64,000 bases of DNA from Fictibacillus nanhaiensis (GTDB lineage: Bacteria; Bacillota; Bacilli; Bacillales; Fictibacillaceae). The translations under genes were made by a program, and so were the position numbers. The first letter of the stretch is position 1, and each line of letters starts with the position of its first letter. This document shows, piece after piece, positions 17,089 through 26,204 of the stretch. The notes below the pieces were generated by a model, which had not been told where the DNA came from, did no database searches, and worked only from the letters and a program-made list of their open reading frames with translations. Where the stretch lies: positions 620,001 through 684,000 of the forward strand of contig NZ_JAMBOD010000001.1 of the NCBI RefSeq assembly GCF_023715445.1, written 5' to 3'.

Positions 17089-17967
17089 TTAAAAACGCTT
17101 ATGAAATTTGTTGCGGATATAAACAGCGATCGAATTCATTATTAGTAAAATGATCAAAAGAATAATGATTCCACTTGCTGCCAGCATGTGAAAATCCTCT
17201 TGTGGTCTGCTTGTCCAGTTATAAAGCTGTATCGGAAGCACTGTAAACTGCGAAAGTAAATTTTCTGGTACAAACGCGACATATGCTAATGCCCCAAGTA
17301 CTAATAAAGGAGCTGTTTCCCCGACTGCGCGTGACAACGCTAAAATAGTACCTGTAAGAATACCAGGAAGAGCCGCTGGAAATACTATTCTTCTGATTGT
17401 TTGCCATTTAGTTGCTCCCATTCCGAATGAAGCTTCTCTTATTTCTCTTGGAACGGTACGAATCGCTTCTTGTGAAGCAACAACGATTACAGGAAGAATT
17501 AATAAACTCATTGTCAATCCGCCAGCAAGTACACTTGAACCCAGTCCAGCCAAGCGGACGAAAATTGTCAGTCCTAATAATCCGAAGACAATAGACGGTA
17601 CACCAGCTAAGTTGGCAATATTAACTTGAACAAACTTTGTAAAAGCATTTTTCTTTGCATATTCCTCTAGATAAATCGCTGTACCTACACCTAGTATAAA
17701 GGAAACAGGAGCTGTAACAGCCATTATCCATATGGTTCCTACAAGTGCAGCCCATATACCTGCACGTTCCGGCATTCTCGAAGCAAAATTTGTAATAAAA
17801 TCTAAACTTAAATACGGCAATCCTTCAACTAGTATTCTATAAATAAGTACACCTAGAACAATCAGAGAAAAACTCGTTGCCAGAATAAAAAGAAACTTCG
17901 CGAAACCGTTGGCAGCAACTCTGCTCCCCATCTTTTTCTTAACTGACTCTTTATTAATTAAACCCAT
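17089..17967 (-). CDS. pstA: Phosphate ABC transporter permease PstA
   Basis: 292 residues, six membrane segments, and the inner-membrane permease EAA-type loop (EASFGMGATKWQTIRRIVFPAALPGI) that contacts PstB. Its ATG overlaps the pstC stop (TAATG), so the two permeases are translationally coupled. Confidence 0.96.
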   Translation of the reverse strand: MGLINKESVKKKMGSRVAANGFAKFLFILATSFSLIVLGVLIYRILVEGLPYLSLDFITNFASRMPERAGIWAALVGTIWIMAVTAPVSFILGVGTAIYLEEYAKKNAFTKFVQVNIANLAGVPSIVFGLLGLTIFVRLAGLGSSVLAGGLTMSLLILPVIVVASQEAIRTVPREIREASFGMGATKWQTIRRIVFPAALPGILTGTILALSRAVGETAPLLVLGALAYVAFVPENLLSQFTVLPIQLYNWTSRPQEDFHMLAASGIIILLIILLIMNSIAVYIRNKFHKRF

Positions 17968-18920
17968 TAATATTCCTCCCTAAACTTGCGGGAAATAAAC
18001 TGAGCAAGCAAATTCATGATTAGAGTAAATACAAACAATGTCATACCAACTGCATAGATACTGTAGTAAATCGTCGTTCCATAGCCAGTATCTCCTTGAC
18101 TGACCTGTACGATATAAGCAGTCATCGTCTGAATTGATTCTGTTACATTAATATCTGCTGTAGGTCTTGATCCCCCTGCAATAGTAACGATCATTGTTTC
18201 ACCAATCGCACGGGAAATTCCTAATACGAATGATGCAATTACACCTGATAATGCAGCAGGAAGCACTACTTTCATGGCAACCTCAAATCGAGTTGCTCCA
18301 AGAGCCATAGCTCCTTCACGCATTGAGTTTGGTACAGCATTCATCGCATCCTCTGATAATGATGCGATCATAGGGATAATCATAATCCCTACAACAATAC
18401 CCGGACTTAGTGCATTAAATATGGAGATACCCCCAGGAATAATCTTATCTAATAACGGTGTAACAAACGTGAGGGCAAAAAATCCGTATACTATTGTAGG
18501 TATACCTGCTAATACTTCTAAAATGGGTTTAATAAATTTTCTTGTCTTTGCTGAAGCATATTCACTTAAATAAATCGCTGCAGCAAGTCCTACTGGAATC
18601 GCAACAATCATTGCAATTGCAGTAACTGTTAGAGTACCCATAACAAGTGCAAGAATCCCAAAATCAGCATTTTCATCCGAAGTGAAAGGGAACCAACGTG
18701 TATTCGTGAAAAATTCAACTATTGAGATTCGGTTAAAAAATGTAAAAGTTTCTGTTAAAAGTGTAAAAACGATACCAATAGTTGTAAAAATAGATATTAC
18801 CGCACAAATTAAAAATATTTTGGGGACTACCTTTTCCATTACCGCAGATTGATTATTAGAAGATTTGTTCTCCTGAATCATATCGCGAATAGATTTTTGG
18901 TTTGTTTTATCTCTTGACAC
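17967..18920 (-). CDS. pstC: Phosphate ABC transporter permease PstC
   Basis: About 317 residues. I place the start at GTG 18920, eight bases behind AGGAGG; two in-frame TTG codons just upstream are too close to that site. There are six membrane segments after a cytoplasmic N-terminus, plus the EAA loop (EGAMALGATRFEVAMKVVLPAALSG). It forms the membrane channel with PstA. A stable hairpin lies between pstS and this gene. Confidence 0.95.
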   Translation of the reverse strand: MSRDKTNQKSIRDMIQENKSSNNQSAVMEKVVPKIFLICAVISIFTTIGIVFTLLTETFTFFNRISIVEFFTNTRWFPFTSDENADFGILALVMGTLTVTAIAMIVAIPVGLAAAIYLSEYASAKTRKFIKPILEVLAGIPTIVYGFFALTFVTPLLDKIIPGGISIFNALSPGIVVGIMIIPMIASLSEDAMNAVPNSMREGAMALGATRFEVAMKVVLPAALSGVIASFVLGISRAIGETMIVTIAGGSRPTADINVTESIQTMTAYIVQVSQGDTGYGTTIYYSIYAVGMTLFVFTLIMNLLAQFISRKFREEY

Positions 18921-18962
18921 CAACAAGACCTCCTATAAATCGACAATACTAAACAGGTTAAA

Positions 18963-18985
18963 GGTGAGGAGATTTACTCCTCACC
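18963..18985 (-). terminator. Intercistronic hairpin between pstS and pstC (likely attenuator)
   Basis: Perfect nine-pair stem GGTGAGGAG/CTCCTCACC with a five-base loop, followed only by TTTAA on the minus strand. It is weaker than a full terminator. It would favour pstS over the downstream pst genes by partial termination or by stabilising the pstS mRNA end, a common pattern in binding-protein-dependent ABC operons. Confidence 0.7.
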
Positions 18986-19020
18986 CTTTATATCTTTTTT
19001 AAGTTATTCCATAAAAGATA

Positions 19021-19980
19021 TTACTTACCTGCTAATTCGTCCAGCTTTTTAAGTTGCTCTTCATATTTTTCTTTTGGAAGTGATACATATCCGATTGTGT
19101 CAGATGAGGCAAGCTCACCAGCATTTTCAAGAGCAAACTTCATGTACTCATATACAGCTTCGTTGTCTTTTACTGACTTATTGTTTGTATAAGTAAACAA
19201 CGGACGAGATAGTGGAGCGTATTCACCAGATTCAATCGTTTCAGCAGTTGGTTCTACAGGACCATTGCCTCCATCGATTGGTACAGCTTTTAATTTATCT
19301 TTGTTCGCTTGGTAGTAAGCATATCCGAAGAAACCAATTGCATTTTCTGAACCAGTTACTCCTTGTACAAGTACGTTGTCATCTTCAGAAAGCTGAGCAT
19401 CACGACGCATTGGTTTTTCTTCAAGAATTACTTCATTCCAATAATCATAAGTACCAGAATCAGTTCCAGGGCTGAAGAACTCGATTTTTTCAGCTGGCCA
19501 TTCAGGACGAATGTCTTTCCAAGTCTTAACTTTTCCATCTTCTAACCACATTTTTCGAAGCTCTTCTACAGTTAAGTGATCAATAAAATCGTTATCTTTA
19601 CTTACAACTACAGATAAACCGTCTTTTGCAAGTTCGAACTCTGTAAATTCAATTCCTTTTTCCTTAGCTGCTGTTTTTTCTTCTTCTTTTATCGGACGAG
19701 AAGCGTTTGAAAGATCTAGTTCTCCACGTACAAACTTTTCAAATCCTCCGCCAGAACCAGAAACTCCAACTGGTGCTTGCACATCAGGATTAGCAGCTTG
19801 AAACTCTTCAGAAACAGCTTCCATGATTGGGAATACTGTGGATGATCCATCAATTTTGATTTTTCCGCTTAGATCTCCGCCGCCAGCAGCTCCATCTTCA
19901 CTTTTATTTCCGCATGCTGCAGCGAAAACAAGAATTAGTGACATTACTGCCAAAAGGTACACAGACTTCATTTTCTTCAT
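19021..19980 (-). CDS. pstS: Phosphate-binding lipoprotein PstS
   Basis: 319 residues. Lipoprotein signal peptide with lipobox AAAC (Cys near residue 23), so it is anchored outside the membrane. Phosphate-binding motifs of the family are visible: IDGSSTVFPIMEA near 43-55, SGSGGGFEKF near 79-88, and SPGTDSGTYDYW. It captures phosphate for PstCAB. First gene of the operon, controlled from the PhoP box at 20096-20134. Confidence 0.97.
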   Translation of the reverse strand: MKKMKSVYLLAVMSLILVFAAACGNKSEDGAAGGGDLSGKIKIDGSSTVFPIMEAVSEEFQAANPDVQAPVGVSGSGGGFEKFVRGELDLSNASRPIKEEEKTAAKEKGIEFTEFELAKDGLSVVVSKDNDFIDHLTVEELRKMWLEDGKVKTWKDIRPEWPAEKIEFFSPGTDSGTYDYWNEVILEEKPMRRDAQLSEDDNVLVQGVTGSENAIGFFGYAYYQANKDKLKAVPIDGGNGPVEPTAETIESGEYAPLSRPLFTYTNNKSVKDNEAVYEYMKFALENAGELASSDTIGYVSLPKEKYEEQLKKLDELAGK

Positions 19981-20080
19981 CTTGATAGGTCCCCCTAAAT
20001 GTAATTTTCATTTTTTTCATGTTCGAGAAGATACCCCGGGGCATGAATCCCTTAAAGCTTGTTTCTCTCTTACACTTACT

Positions 20081-20134
20081 ACAATAAACTTAGATTATTA
20101 ATTAGGTTTTAATGGATTGTAAAGAAATTGTTAA
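20081..20134 (-). promoter_or_regulatory. PhoP box and promoter of the pst operon
   Basis: On the minus strand four TTNACA-type hexamers lie at exact 11-base steps: TTAACA, TTTACA, TTAAAA, TTAATA (20134 down to 20096). A TATTGT at 20086-20081 can serve as -10. With a start near 20074 the box covers about -60 to -22, the usual position for phosphorylated PhoP in Bacillus. Confidence 0.85.
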
Positions 20135-20190
20135 GACGATGATTTCAACGAATATATCCCTATTCTTTTACCCATTGATTAAAACTATAC

Positions 20191-20222
20191 AAAAAAAGAA
20201 TCACGCAGATCAGCGTGATTCT
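20191..20222 (-). terminator. Terminator of pbpA
   Basis: Ten-pair stem AGAATCACGC/GCGTGATTCT with a six-base loop, followed by seven T on the minus strand. The pbpA stop codon is inside the 5' arm. Confidence 0.9.
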
Positions 20223-22264
20223 TTCTTTTGTTCTTTTTGTTCTGCATCTAGGTTTGCAGGGATTCCTTCCTTTTTCAATGAAAAATAGGCATCAAGTATT
20301 CCTTCACCTATTTCATTGTTTGTATAGCCTTCCCGAATATTTGGAATAACTACGGCAAACGCAACTTCTGGATTTTCATATGGTGCATAGCCGATCAGGG
20401 TTTTATTAACTAATCCTGTTTCCTTATCAACTTCTGCTGTTCCTGTCTTTCCAGCAGGATTATATTCTTTATCTTTAAAGGTCCAAGATGCTGTCCCATT
20501 ACTTCCATGCATAACTTCGTAAAATCCTTTTTGAACAACTTTAATGTCACTCTGTTTCATTTCAATCTTATTCATAACATTAGGTTCAAAGCGGTAAAGA
20601 AGTTTACCTAATTTATTTGGATTTGCTGAAGGTTCTCTGATCTCTTTTAATAAATGAGGCTGCATTCTTAAGCCCCCGTTTGCAATTGTAGAAACATATT
20701 GAGCCATTTGCATTGGAGTATACGTATCAAACTGTCCAATAGAGAAAAACATCGCTTGAGAAAGCGCACTGCTTACACCTGTATTGTACCCTGTTGCTTC
20801 AGAAGGTAAGTCAATCCCAGTAGGTACACCAAGACCAAATTGGCTGTATGAGTTTCTTAGAATTTCAAATGCTTCTTTAACTTTATGATCATTAAATCGT
20901 TTATTCGCATAATCATATCCTGAAAGTCGCATTGCAATATGCCACATATAAATGTTTGAAGAACCTTCCAATGCCTCAACAGCATCCACAGGTCCCATGT
21001 TTGCATGGGATTTTAGAAGTCTTCCGTCACCAAATTTTAGCGGTGCATCATTAATAATCGTATTAGGAGAGATAACTCCTTCATGAAGACCTGTCAGAAC
21101 AGTTGCCCCTTTAACAGTTGACCCCATTGCATATGAGTGATAGATGTTGCCAAATGGAATATCTTTAAATTTGCCAGTCTTCCGATTGTACTCTTTTCCA
21201 GCCATTGATATGATTTCTCCAGTATTTGGATCCATCATGACTACATAAGCATTTTTTAACTGGTTATTATCATAGGCATACTTCCCACGAATAGCATCTT
21301 TTAATTTTTCTTCAATTACCTTTTCAACTTTCATCTGAAGATTCATATCTACTGTTAATACAAGGTCGCTTCCCCTTGCACCATCTTCTTCTACAGGATC
21401 ACCAACTGGGTTTCCAACTTTATCCGTAACATATTTAATCTTTGTTTTCGTACCCCGGAGGACTGATTCGTATTGTTCCTCTAAGAAACTAGTACCAACC
21501 ATATCATTACGGTCATTTCCTCGTGATGTGTAATAATCCATTCTTGATTTAGGTATTTGTTTTACCTGACCAAAAATATCACGGAAGGAATCTTTAAATG
21601 GATAAGACCGTTCTGCATCCGGTTTGATATCAACACCCTCTAATTCAGGCAAGTGTTCACTTATCAAGGCAATTTCTTTTTTTGTTGCTCCGATTTTTAT
21701 ACGCTGCGGGGAAAGTGTATATCCGCGATCCATCTCACTTTTTATCGCAAGCACCTCAAGCTGCTGTTCGCTTAGTGATTTAATATCTTTCTGGGTAACC
21801 TTTTCTAGCATTAAATCATATAGCTCTTCAGGCGGCGTATTTTTTTCTTCAGAAGCTGTAATTCTTTCTTTTACTTCCTTCTCATTCAAGAAAATAAAAT
21901 AATCTTTTTTATCGCGTTCCGTTAATTCTTCTGAATCTTTTTCTATTAGATCCGCCAGTTTTTTTGCAATCTGGTGTCTTTGTTCTGCATCAGCTTCACG
22001 AGTTCTCGTATAAGTAATCGAGAAAACAGGGTCGTTATCAACAACAACACGATAATTAGCATCAAACATCTTTCCACGAGGAGCATCCAGCTTAGTTGTT
22101 ACATTTTCAGTCAAATAGGCGTTTCGTTTATACTCTTCTCCTTTTACAATCTGTATGTAGCCTAACCTGAGTACAAGGACTGAAAAGAGAAAAAACACCG
22201 ACAAAAAGAGCGCGTTCATTCGAATCGGTACATGATTTTTCTTTTTATTCGATTTTGTTTTCAT
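20210..22264 (-). CDS. pbpA: Class B penicillin-binding protein (PBP2A-type transpeptidase)
   Basis: 684 residues. One N-terminal membrane anchor (about 16-36) is followed by the PBP dimerisation domain and the transpeptidase domain. Active-site motifs are intact: STVK (catalytic Ser), SSN, and KTGTAE. In B. subtilis PbpA (PBP2A) works with RodA in the elongasome and sits directly upstream of pst, as here; symbol given on synteny plus domain layout. The linker between anchor and catalytic domain is rich in charged residues. It has its own terminator. Confidence 0.9.
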   Translation of the reverse strand: MKTKSNKKKNHVPIRMNALFLSVFFLFSVLVLRLGYIQIVKGEEYKRNAYLTENVTTKLDAPRGKMFDANYRVVVDNDPVFSITYTRTREADAEQRHQIAKKLADLIEKDSEELTERDKKDYFIFLNEKEVKERITASEEKNTPPEELYDLMLEKVTQKDIKSLSEQQLEVLAIKSEMDRGYTLSPQRIKIGATKKEIALISEHLPELEGVDIKPDAERSYPFKDSFRDIFGQVKQIPKSRMDYYTSRGNDRNDMVGTSFLEEQYESVLRGTKTKIKYVTDKVGNPVGDPVEEDGARGSDLVLTVDMNLQMKVEKVIEEKLKDAIRGKYAYDNNQLKNAYVVMMDPNTGEIISMAGKEYNRKTGKFKDIPFGNIYHSYAMGSTVKGATVLTGLHEGVISPNTIINDAPLKFGDGRLLKSHANMGPVDAVEALEGSSNIYMWHIAMRLSGYDYANKRFNDHKVKEAFEILRNSYSQFGLGVPTGIDLPSEATGYNTGVSSALSQAMFFSIGQFDTYTPMQMAQYVSTIANGGLRMQPHLLKEIREPSANPNKLGKLLYRFEPNVMNKIEMKQSDIKVVQKGFYEVMHGSNGTASWTFKDKEYNPAGKTGTAEVDKETGLVNKTLIGYAPYENPEVAFAVVIPNIREGYTNNEIGEGILDAYFSLKKEGIPANLDAEQKEQKKESR

Positions 22265-22385
22265 AATATTGTAAATCTCCCTTTAAAACAGCAGAGACAC
22301 CTTTAATAAAGGTGCCTAAATCAAACCGGTTATTATCTTTACATAACAATAGTATCCTTAGATTGGTTCGTATGTCAAAAGTTAA

Positions 22386-23663
22386 TTATTGTTTATTAGG
22401 ATTGTTTCCGTCTTGTTGTGATTCTGCAAGCTCTATCGTCTGTTCAGCCTGACTGGGTGGTACAGATACATTTCTTAAGCAAAAATAAATAAGGAAATGT
22501 CCCGCACCAAGTATTGGCAATAATAACGGAATCCCCTGCTCTTCTGAGAGGAGATTTATCACAATCAGAAATGTAAGAATGGATACGATTCTCCCGGCAT
22601 TAAGGAAAAATTCGCGAACAACAATGTACTCGATTCTTTTGTCGTATATACCCCGGCATTTTCCGATAATGTCGTATGTTAAAGAGACATAAGGAACCAA
22701 AAGCAGTGGGTATGCAATGGATACAGAGATACCGTAAACAATTAACAGAGTGAATGATATGGGTATCAGAAGCATAAATGGAGAGATAAACAATAATAAG
22801 CCGCCTGCAAATATTCCTTTTTTTCTATGCCATGGCTTTAAGTAATGAGAAACAATATAGTATCCGATAAAAGAAACAACTGACTGAACAAATCCGAATG
22901 TTCCAAGTGCAAATTCACTCTTGGATGCTGTATAGACCCAGATCACAATCAGGAAGATAAACGTTCCTTCACGCAAACCTTGAAAAAAATGAGCGTTCAG
23001 AAGTTGAAACCATGCTCTATTTTCTTTTCTCTCTCGAAATACTTCCTTTAATCCAAAATGACCATCCGCTTTTCTTCTTTTTAAAAAGAAACTGATTACT
23101 ACAGCAATCAAGAACAAGATCATCGAAATAGTAAAAATGGTTTCATATCCTAAATGTTTGTCCATCCTTGTAATAATAAATCCCGCACTCAATGGACCGA
23201 TCATACCGGAGAATGAATTTAACACACCTAGATATCCATTAAAAAAATCCCGAGTCTCTGGTTCAGTAACTTCTAATGTAAGTACATTGAAAGCCAGCCA
23301 ATAGAACCCTAACCCAAACCCAAGCATTGCACCTAAAGCAATCAAGAAATTACTTGCCATTGAACCCATAAAAAGTACACCTATATAAAACAGTGCAAGG
23401 ATAACAACACCTATTCTTAACACGACAACCCGGTCAATCTTTTTAGCAACCCAGCCTGCCAAATAGAAAGCAATCGGCTGCATAATTACAATGGTAAGGT
23501 TATAAATCGCTATATCAGAAAGTTCTCCAGATTGCTTCCACAAAAAAATATTAACAAATGTATTAGATAAAGCGGTGCTTAACGTAAATAAACCTCCAAC
23601 AAATAACAGAAAAAAAAGATCTTTAGGGTATTGGTCGTTTCCCATGAATTTATTCCATATCAT
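22386..23663 (-). CDS. yqgE: MFS transporter YqgE
   Basis: 425 residues, about 12 hydrophobic segments, and the MFS loop 2-3 signature in variant form (AGWVAKKIDRVVVLRIG). B. subtilis yqgE occupies the same place between pbpA and sodA. Substrate unknown; no drug-specific motif is evident. ATG at 23663 with AAGGGG upstream. A 100-base divergent promoter region separates it from the small gene at 23764. Confidence 0.85.
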   Translation of the reverse strand: MIWNKFMGNDQYPKDLFFLLFVGGLFTLSTALSNTFVNIFLWKQSGELSDIAIYNLTIVIMQPIAFYLAGWVAKKIDRVVVLRIGVVILALFYIGVLFMGSMASNFLIALGAMLGFGLGFYWLAFNVLTLEVTEPETRDFFNGYLGVLNSFSGMIGPLSAGFIITRMDKHLGYETIFTISMILFLIAVVISFFLKRRKADGHFGLKEVFRERKENRAWFQLLNAHFFQGLREGTFIFLIVIWVYTASKSEFALGTFGFVQSVVSFIGYYIVSHYLKPWHRKKGIFAGGLLLFISPFMLLIPISFTLLIVYGISVSIAYPLLLVPYVSLTYDIIGKCRGIYDKRIEYIVVREFFLNAGRIVSILTFLIVINLLSEEQGIPLLLPILGAGHFLIYFCLRNVSVPPSQAEQTIELAESQQDGNNPNKQ

Positions 23664-23763
23664 GTTTTTCGCCCCTTTACATATCGTCGTTAGTGTCTTT
23701 CAAGAATCAAGGGGCTATTCACTTTTTATTTAATTGGTTTTTATTGTATAAGGAGACATAAAT

Positions 23764-24039
23764 ATGTTTGAATATTGGATATTTACAGATGAAACGGCTG
23801 AGATAAAAGCAATGATGACTGATCATATATTTAATGGTGAAAATGAGGAATATTTAGGTGAGAACGGAGATTGCGTTTGGTTTTATTATGCTAAAAATCT
23901 TTTTGTGATTAAATCTGATGTTTCATTCGGTGACAGCAATTTACTTCTTGATGATTTATTAATAAAATTGGCAAAGAATTATGAGATACATGAAAAAGGC
24001 ATAATAAAAAGCCACTGGCATGCCAGCAGCTTTTATTAG
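23764..24039 (+). CDS. Small acidic hypothetical protein, 91 residues
   Basis: ATG preceded by AAGGAGA eight bases upstream. It encodes an acidic, aromatic-rich soluble protein (MFEYWIFTDE, then NGDCVWFYYAKN) without membrane segments. Its last ten codons lie inside the hairpin that terminates sodA from the other side, so the C-terminus is shaped by an RNA structure. It could be a genuine gene or a recently extended frame; function unknown. Confidence 0.6.
   Translation: MFEYWIFTDETAEIKAMMTDHIFNGENEEYLGENGDCVWFYYAKNLFVIKSDVSFGDSNLLLDDLLIKLAKNYEIHEKGIIKSHWHASSFY
24006..24034. terminator. Bidirectional terminator between the 91-residue gene and sodA
   Basis: AAAAGC-CA-CTGGC / GCCAG-CA-GCTTTT: an 11-pair stem interrupted by one 2x2 internal mismatch. 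T runs follow on both strands. Confidence 0.75.
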
Positions 24040-24041
24040 AA

Positions 24042-24653
24042 TTACTTTGCTTCGTTGTAACGCTTTTCAACTTCATCCCAGTTTACAACGTTCCAGAATG
24101 CAGCAATGTAATCAGGACGCTTGTTTTGATATTTTAAATAATAAGCGTGCTCCCAAACATCCAATCCAAGGATTGGCGTTTTCCCTTCCATAATAGGAGT
24201 ATCTTGGTTTGGTGTGCTTGTAACTTCAAGTTCACCATTGTTTACTACTAACCAAGCCCAACCTGATCCAAATCTTGTTTTGCCAGCGTTTGCGAATTCT
24301 TCTTTAAACGCTTCAAGGCTTCCAAACTTGCTATTGATTTTATCAGCAAGTTCACCTGATGGAGAGTTAGCTCCGCCTGGTGCGATTACTTCCCAGAACA
24401 GACTGTGGTTTGCATGTCCCCCACCATTATTTCTAACAGCGTTTTGAATGTTTTGCGGAAGTGAATCAAGATTTGAAAGAAGATCTTCTAAAGACTTATT
24501 TTCAAACTCAGCTTGCCCCTCAAGTGCAGCATTTAGGTTGTCAACATATGTTTTGTGGTGACGACCGTGGTGGATCTCCATTGTTTCTTTGTCAATATGC
24601 GGTTCAAGTGCGCTTGATTCATAAGGTAATGCAGGCAGTTCAAATTTAGCCAT
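24042..24653 (-). CDS. sodA: Superoxide dismutase [Mn]
   Basis: 203 residues from ATG 24653, which has AGGAGG eight bases upstream; an ATG six bases earlier is too close. Begins [11 protein letters not shown]. Metal ligands are present in [17 protein letters not shown], and [12 protein letters not shown] (Asp and His), and the Gly-Gly-Gly-His-Ala context is that of Mn enzymes. It converts superoxide to hydrogen peroxide in the cytoplasm. Same place as in B. subtilis. Confidence 0.97.
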   Translation of the reverse strand: MAKFELPALPYESSALEPHIDKETMEIHHGRHHKTYVDNLNAALEGQAEFENKSLEDLLSNLDSLPQNIQNAVRNNGGGHANHSLFWEVIAPGGANSPSGELADKINSKFGSLEAFKEEFANAGKTRFGSGWAWLVVNNGELEVTSTPNQDTPIMEGKTPILGLDVWEHAYYLKYQNKRPDYIAAFWNVVNWDEVEKRYNEAK

Positions 24654-24693
24654 GTTCATTTCCTCCTTATAATATGTAGTGTTTTTATTTTCA

Positions 24694-24714
24694 TTTTCAA
24701 GGTAATCTTGAAAA
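24694..24714 (-). other. Inverted repeat in the sodA leader
   Basis: Perfect eight-base inverted repeat TTTTCAAG/CTTGAAAA with a five-base centre, about 41 bases upstream of the sodA start. It could be an operator or an mRNA stem; no known regulator assigned. Confidence 0.45.
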
Positions 24715-24824
24715 GTGAAACCATTTAATCAACTTACTTGTTTAAAAAGTGATTTAACAATTTTACCTTATCAAATTTAGTCTAAACTTTCAATTCTTAA
24801 GCATCCTACCCTTTTCAAATACAA

Positions 24825-24853
24825 AAAAACCTTACAATATGCGTAAGGTTTTT
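24825..24853 (-). terminator. Terminator of the tRNA cluster
   Basis: Eleven-pair stem AAAAACCTTAC/GTAAGGTTTTT with a seven-base loop, followed by T residues on the minus strand, 15 bases past the tRNA-Phe CCA end. Confidence 0.9.
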
Positions 24854-24867
24854 GATATGTATAGTTA

Positions 24868-24943
<76 letters not shown>

Positions 24944-25061
24944 AAAAATTTTAAAACCAAATTTTTGGTTTTATTTAATTACTGTGTCTCTTCCTCTACA
25001 CGATATTCTTTTTGTGTATCCGTCGAGACAACTCGCAGCTAATTCGTGCTGTGACGCTCGT

Positions 25062-25074
25062 AGCTATCGAGCCA
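25062..25074 (-). repeat. Duplicated 5' fragment of tRNA-Phe
   Basis: The 13 bases TGGCTCGATAGCT are an exact copy of the tRNA-Phe 5' end (24944-24932), 130 bases upstream in the same orientation. The downstream sequence does not continue as a tRNA. The 117 bases between the two copies hold no gene I can recognise. Confidence 0.75.
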
Positions 25075-25080
25075 CATTTA

Positions 25081-25173
25081 TGGAGGAGGTAGAGGGATTC
25101 GAACCCCCGCGGGCTTTTACACCCCTGTCGGTTTTCAAGACCGATCCCTTCAGCCGGACTTGGGTATACCTCC
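25081..25173 (-). tRNA. tRNA-Ser (TGA)
   Basis: 93 bases with the long variable arm of class II tRNAs; anticodon loop CTTGAAA gives TGA; acceptor GGAGGTA/TACCTCC and encoded CCA. Confidence 0.97.
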
Positions 25174-25179
25174 TCGATT

Positions 25180-25256
25180 TGGTGGACCCTGTAGGACTCG
25201 AACCTACGACCAATCGGTTATGAGCCGACCGCTCTGACCAACTGAGCTAAGGGTCC
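25180..25256 (-). tRNA. tRNA with CAT anticodon, probably tRNA-Ile2 (lysidine-modified)
   Basis: 77 bases, anticodon loop CTCATAA. The 1-72 pair is G-C, so it is not the initiator. The body (GGACCC acceptor, GGTCGTAGGTTCGAGTCCTA T-arm region) resembles Bacillus tRNA-Ile2, whose C34 is changed to lysidine by TilS to read AUA. It differs from the elongator Met tRNA at 25379. Confidence 0.85.
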
Positions 25257-25285
25257 ATGAAATATAAAGTTATGTAAGTAAGAAA

Positions 25286-25362
25286 TGGGGCGGACGAGGG
25301 GAATCGAACCCCCGAATGTCGGAACCACAATCCGATGCGTTAACCACTTCGCCACGACCGCC
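25286..25362 (-). tRNA. tRNA-His (GTG)
   Basis: Anticodon loop TTGTGGT; the encoded extra G at position -1, specific to tRNA-His, is present; CCA encoded. Confidence 0.96.
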
Positions 25363-25378
25363 ATCGTGAAAAACATTT

Positions 25379-25455
25379 TGGTAGCGGCGGAGGGAGTCGA
25401 ACCCACGACCTCACGGGTATGAACCGTACGCTCTAGCCAGCTGAGCTACACCGCC
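25379..25455 (-). tRNA. tRNA-Met elongator (CAT)
   Basis: 77 bases; anticodon loop GTTCATA; acceptor GGCGGTG/CGCCGC with a G1-C72 pair; the sequence closely follows the Bacillus elongator Met tRNA. CCA encoded. Confidence 0.95.
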
Positions 25456-25459
25456 AAAA

Positions 25460-25534
25460 TGGCTCCACAGGTAGGACTCGAACCTACGACCGATCGGTTA
25501 ACAGCCGATAGCTCTACCACTGAGCTACTGTGGA
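25460..25534 (-). tRNA. tRNA-Asn (GTT)
   Basis: 75 bases; acceptor TCCACAG/CTGTGGA; anticodon loop CTGTTAA; CCA encoded. First gene of the cluster; about 150 bases upstream are AT-rich without a gene. Confidence 0.96.
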
Positions 25535-25686
25535 ATAATGTCTTAACAATAATTAAGGACAAGAACTACTATAGCATGATGCCTTATCTTATGTCAATAA
25601 CATTTTCAAAGTTAATCAAACGAACACATGTACTTTCTTTAGAACAAAAATAATATAGCATGCAACCAAGCATTAAGCAAGGCTGT

Positions 25687-26169
25687 TTATAAAACTTGAT
25701 AATAAAAATAGCCAATCATTAATGCCTGAGTAAATACCTTAACAATTGTTGTTCCAACAAAAGCAAGTACCGTTCCGATCCCTATCGATGCGGCGGATTT
25801 AATTCCTTTTTTATGAAATATCAGTTCACCAAGGACAGCCCCTAAAAAAGGACCAATTAATATTCCGGCAACTGGAATTACAAATGGACCTGCAATAAGG
25901 CCGATTGTACTTCCCCATAGTGCTGCTTTCGATCCGCCTTTTTTCTTTATGGCATAAGCATTACCAATGTAATCAACAACAAATAAACTTATAAATAATA
26001 AAAGTTGAACGGTAATAAATAAAGGAGAAAAGGTTTCGAAAGAAAAAGCGAATCCATAAATTAAAAATCCAGCTGCTAAAAATAATACACCAGGTAGGAT
26101 CGGGTAGATCAGTGCTATAAAACTGATAACAAATACAGCCGCTATTAAGACCCAATAAACTGTTTCCAT
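25687..26169 (-). CDS. yqgC: DUF456 membrane protein YqgC
   Basis: 160 residues from ATG 26169, chosen because AGGTGA then lies eight bases upstream (a GTG 12 bases earlier lacks a site). Four to five hydrophobic segments with Gly-rich turns (PILPGVLFLAAG, GPFLGAVLGELIFHKKG) are typical of DUF456. The family is widespread; its function is unknown to me. Same position as in B. subtilis. Confidence 0.9.
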   Translation of the reverse strand: METVYWVLIAAVFVISFIALIYPILPGVLFLAAGFLIYGFAFSFETFSPLFITVQLLLFISLFVVDYIGNAYAIKKKGGSKAALWGSTIGLIAGPFVIPVAGILIGPFLGAVLGELIFHKKGIKSAASIGIGTVLAFVGTTIVKVFTQALMIGYFYYQVL

Positions 26170-26204
26170 AATAACTATCACCTTTCAAAAATAATCCAAT
26201 ACAA

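Noticed and set aside
22290-22320. Hairpin CACCTTTA/TAAAGGTG between yqgE and pbpA as a terminator
   Set aside because: The stem is weak with almost no loop and no U-tract on either strand.
25180-25256. CAT-anticodon tRNA as initiator tRNA-fMet
   Set aside because: Position 1-72 is a normal G-C pair and the anticodon stem lacks the three G-C pairs of initiators.
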